Assembly: GCA_027347805.1 (NCBI GenBank)
Contig: DAIEQP010000186.1
Span: 1 to 7,065, forward strand
From: Ignavibacteria bacterium
GTDB taxonomy: Bacteria > Bacteroidota > Ignavibacteria > Ignavibacteriales > Melioribacteraceae
Direction of reading: 5' to 3'
DNA: 7,065 bases
Below are positions 4,828 to 7,065 of this stretch, piece by piece; position 1 is the stretch's first letter, and each line of letters begins with the position of its first letter. A program made the translations under genes and the position numbers. The notes under the pieces were generated by a model. The model worked only from the letters and a program-made list of their open reading frames with translations, was not told the DNA's origin and made no database searches.

Positions 4828-7065
4828 TTAAAATTTAAATGTCACGCCAAGTCTAAAATATCTTGGCTGGTTGCTGATAACACTTGCAGATTGATCTGAC
4901 AAATAAGGAGCGTATTCATCATATAGTCTAATGTCTTCTTCTCTGTTATTAATTGTTACACCGCCGGAATTGTAAGGATAAAATCCTGGCGTATCTCCTC
5001 TGTGCCATTTTGTTAAATTGAACGCCGATGTTGGACTATCGTTTGTAAATACTCTTGAATAATTATATACAATTGAGTTCAACAGGTTAAATCCTTCTAA
5101 GTAAAACAGAACATCTGTTTGACCCATTGAGAAAGTTTTTTCTAGGCGAACTCTGAGGTCGGTTTCGGTAGGTGTTCTCATGTTATATTTGAGTCCCTGT
5201 CCGGATGCATCAAATGTGTATGGTCTTCCGGAATAAATTCTATAAGTTACACTAAGACTCATTCTTCCGAGCGGATATACTCCGCCGATTTTGAAACCAT
5301 CATTCTTTGCTGTTCTGTAGCTTACATTAAATATTGCTTTGTGGCTTCTGTCGTAATCCAGATAAACGTCTTCGGGATCAGGCATTTTGTTATTTATTGC
5401 AATTTCAGAATAAGTAACAGGAGATGTAAGATCGTTGCTGTTTTTTCCTTTTGCAGCTTCGTAGTTATATCTAATGTAGCCTCTTAATGCTCCTTCTGAT
5501 TTTTCAAGGTTAACAATAAATCCCTTTATATCAGCATACTCCCGGTTAGTATATGTTTTATACTTCTGAGTCTTTTCGTCTTCATAATTTGATACTTCAA
5601 TAAGATTGGTCACATCTTTATAGTAAGCACTGATATCAAGCCTAATACCATATGGGAAAGCGTTTACTAAACCAATATCATATGCTCGTGTGTTTTCTGG
5701 TTTAAGAAGTGGATTGCCAATAAATTGAATATCGTTGTAATAAGATATTTGATTGTAATAGATTTGTGTGAATGATGGTCTTTGAGTAAATGTTCCGTAA
5801 TTAAGATGGAATACTGTGGTTTCCGATAACGGAAATGAAATTCCAATTCTTGGTTGAAGCCGTGTATAAAGAGATGTATGACCTTTAGCAGCTTGATTTA
5901 TACTATAATAATCCGTTCCGCTATTGCTGGTTCTGTTCGGATTTCGAAGAGGTGAATATGTATCTTCATAGTAATCTGTATTCATATCGTAGAAATCGAA
6001 ACGGAGACCAAGGTTTGCAACAAAGCCAATAAATTCCATTTTATCTTGCAGATACAGAGCTCCTTCCAACGGGAAATTATTGAATTTTATTTTTTGAACT
6101 GTTGCCGCACTTCCTATTGATTGCTGTTGGTCAACATTCAAATCATAGTATGTAAACTGAAAACCGGCTTTCAGTAAATTGAATTTATTTAGCTGACTTG
6201 ATAAACTTGATTGAAGATCATATGTGATTAATTTTTGTGAACCGCGGCTGCTCTGAAGTCCCAACACTCTGTGTGATGATGGATCAGTATAATTTGGCCA
6301 TTGAATCATCCTGGAATAATCATCAGAGTATTCATCATCAGCAACAATTTCAATTTCATCTTTCGTAGATACATTTAGAACATTTAACTTAACATCCATA
6401 AATGTTGAATTGCTGAAAAAGTGATTCCAATTAATTCCATAATGTTTTGTATCTGTACTTCTCTGTGTAACACTTGTCGTAGGATTGAACATCCAATCGA
6501 GCCATCCGCTGTCTAGATAATTATCTGTTTGATTTGCAAGTATAAAATCGAATTTCAGTTTATCATCTTTTCCGGCTTGATAAGTTATATTGCTCATTAC
6601 CTGGCGTTCAATATTATCATTTGTTGTTGGAACAATTGGATTTTCAATATTTTGTCTTGCAGCCAAAAACATTTTTATCCCTTCGCCTAAAGGTCCGCCG
6701 GCAGAGAAATCAAGTCTTGTATCAAACTGATTTCCGTAATCCTGACCAACCCTTCTTACTCCCTGCAGCCAGGTAATTTGGGTTAAACGAGCAAGAGCAA
6801 GGGAATCTCTTAAGTTTCTTGGAGTAAAACCGCTAATAATATTTGAAGGGACAGTAAATGCCGGTTTACCAATACTAGGATCTATAGCAAACCAGGCTCT
6901 AGGATCACCGGCGAGTATTCCATAAAACGGAAGATTATCTGTATCATAAACACTACCGCCGAAAGTTTTATATCTTGGTAATGATGAAGAAGCTTCAAGT
7001 CTTGTTTCCCATGTTTCTCCACCTTCTTTTGCTACCATATTAACAACACCGGATTGTGCATTTCC
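4828..7065 (-). CDS. TonB-dependent outer-membrane receptor, N-terminus cut by the window edge
   Basis: The frame is open from the right edge to the TAA at 4828, giving 745 residues. The first visible residues are GNAQSGVVNMVAKEGG, the well-known end of the plug domain in TonB-dependent receptors, so the ATG at 7038 is internal and the true start lies beyond the window. Then comes the barrel: DFSAGGPLGEG (119-129), typical of Oar-like and CarboxypepD_reg-type receptors; GTFTQRPSF; NPLLKPENTRAYDIGL (452-467), a conserved barrel signature; SGRPYTFD; LEGFNLLN (about 656-663); and the terminal strand YFRLGVTFKF ending in Phe, as expected for Bam-inserted barrels. Such receptors use TonB-ExbBD energy to import siderophores, cobalamin, glycans or peptides. 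The substrate is not readable. No SusD-like gene follows; the next gene, 45 bases on, encodes a secreted CTD protein. The missing part should hold the signal peptide, probably a carboxypeptidase-regulatory-like domain, and most of the plug. Confidence 0.92.
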   Translation of the reverse strand, partial: GNAQSGVVNMVAKEGGETWETRLEASSSLPRYKTFGGSVYDTDNLPFYGILAGDPRAWFAIDPSIGKPAFTVPSNIISGFTPRNLRDSLALARLTQITWLQGVRRVGQDYGNQFDTRLDFSAGGPLGEGIKMFLAARQNIENPIVPTTNDNIERQVMSNITYQAGKDDKLKFDFILANQTDNYLDSGWLDWMFNPTTSVTQRSTDTKHYGINWNHFFSNSTFMDVKLNVLNVSTKDEIEIVADDEYSDDYSRMIQWPNYTDPSSHRVLGLQSSRGSQKLITYDLQSSLSSQLNKFNLLKAGFQFTYYDLNVDQQQSIGSAATVQKIKFNNFPLEGALYLQDKMEFIGFVANLGLRFDFYDMNTDYYEDTYSPLRNPNRTSNSGTDYYSINQAAKGHTSLYTRLQPRIGISFPLSETTVFHLNYGTFTQRPSFTQIYYNQISYYNDIQFIGNPLLKPENTRAYDIGLVNAFPYGIRLDISAYYKDVTNLIEVSNYEDEKTQKYKTYTNREYADIKGFIVNLEKSEGALRGYIRYNYEAAKGKNSNDLTSPVTYSEIAINNKMPDPEDVYLDYDRSHKAIFNVSYRTAKNDGFKIGGVYPLGRMSLSVTYRIYSGRPYTFDASGQGLKYNMRTPTETDLRVRLEKTFSMGQTDVLFYLEGFNLLNSIVYNYSRVFTNDSPTSAFNLTKWHRGDTPGFYPYNSGGVTINNREEDIRLYDEYAPYLSDQSASVISNQPRYFRLGVTFKF

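Noticed and set aside
4828..7065. Classical SusC/SusD polysaccharide utilisation locus
   Set aside because: The receptor is TonB-dependent, but no SusD-like lipoprotein, glycoside hydrolase or sensor gene is visible, so the label is not supported.

Overview
The window looks like part of a chromosome from an AT-rich member of the Bacteroidetes/Chlorobi/Ignavibacteria side of the FCB group. Ignavibacteriota or a close relative is my best guess. The evidence is: AT-rich DNA (by eye clearly below 45% G+C); outer-membrane proteins with signal peptides ending in A|Q; a PorV/PorQ-type protein; and a C-terminal tail of the VxPNPF...CTIRIFT.aGqlV...IASGVYLY...GKFVVIK type, which is common on secreted proteins of Ignavibacteria and Calditrichota. 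The lineage is inferred from protein style only, because there is no rRNA or other marker gene here.

All four genes lie on the minus strand and almost all the DNA is coding. In the order of transcription (right to left) they are: (1) 7065-4828, a TonB-dependent outer-membrane receptor whose N-terminus lies beyond the right edge; (2) 4782-2473, a 769-residue secreted protein made of a signal peptide, a large unrecognised Trp/Tyr/Gly-rich region, a fibronectin-III-like domain and a type IX-secretion-style/FlgD-like C-terminal domain; (3) 2450-1464, a PorV/PorQ-family outer-membrane beta-barrel; (4) 1435-1, an OmpP1/FadL-like or PorV-superfamily barrel that runs off the left edge. The gaps are 45, 22 and 28 bases. 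Each internal gene has its own Shine-Dalgarno sequence, and I see no terminator or internal promoter, so this reads as one operon whose promoter lies to the right of the window.

All four products belong at or outside the outer membrane. A plausible model, which is inference, is that the TonB receptor imports a ligand, the CTD-bearing protein is exported by a type IX-like route and acts at the surface as a binding or processing partner, the PorV-like barrel helps deliver or anchor it, and the FadL-like barrel adds a further passive channel or a second shuttle. No SusD-like lipoprotein is present, so this is not a classical SusC/SusD locus. The most interesting unknown is the roughly 535-residue central region of the secreted protein.

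There are no RNA genes, mobile elements, CRISPR arrays or non-coding stretches longer than about 50 bases.
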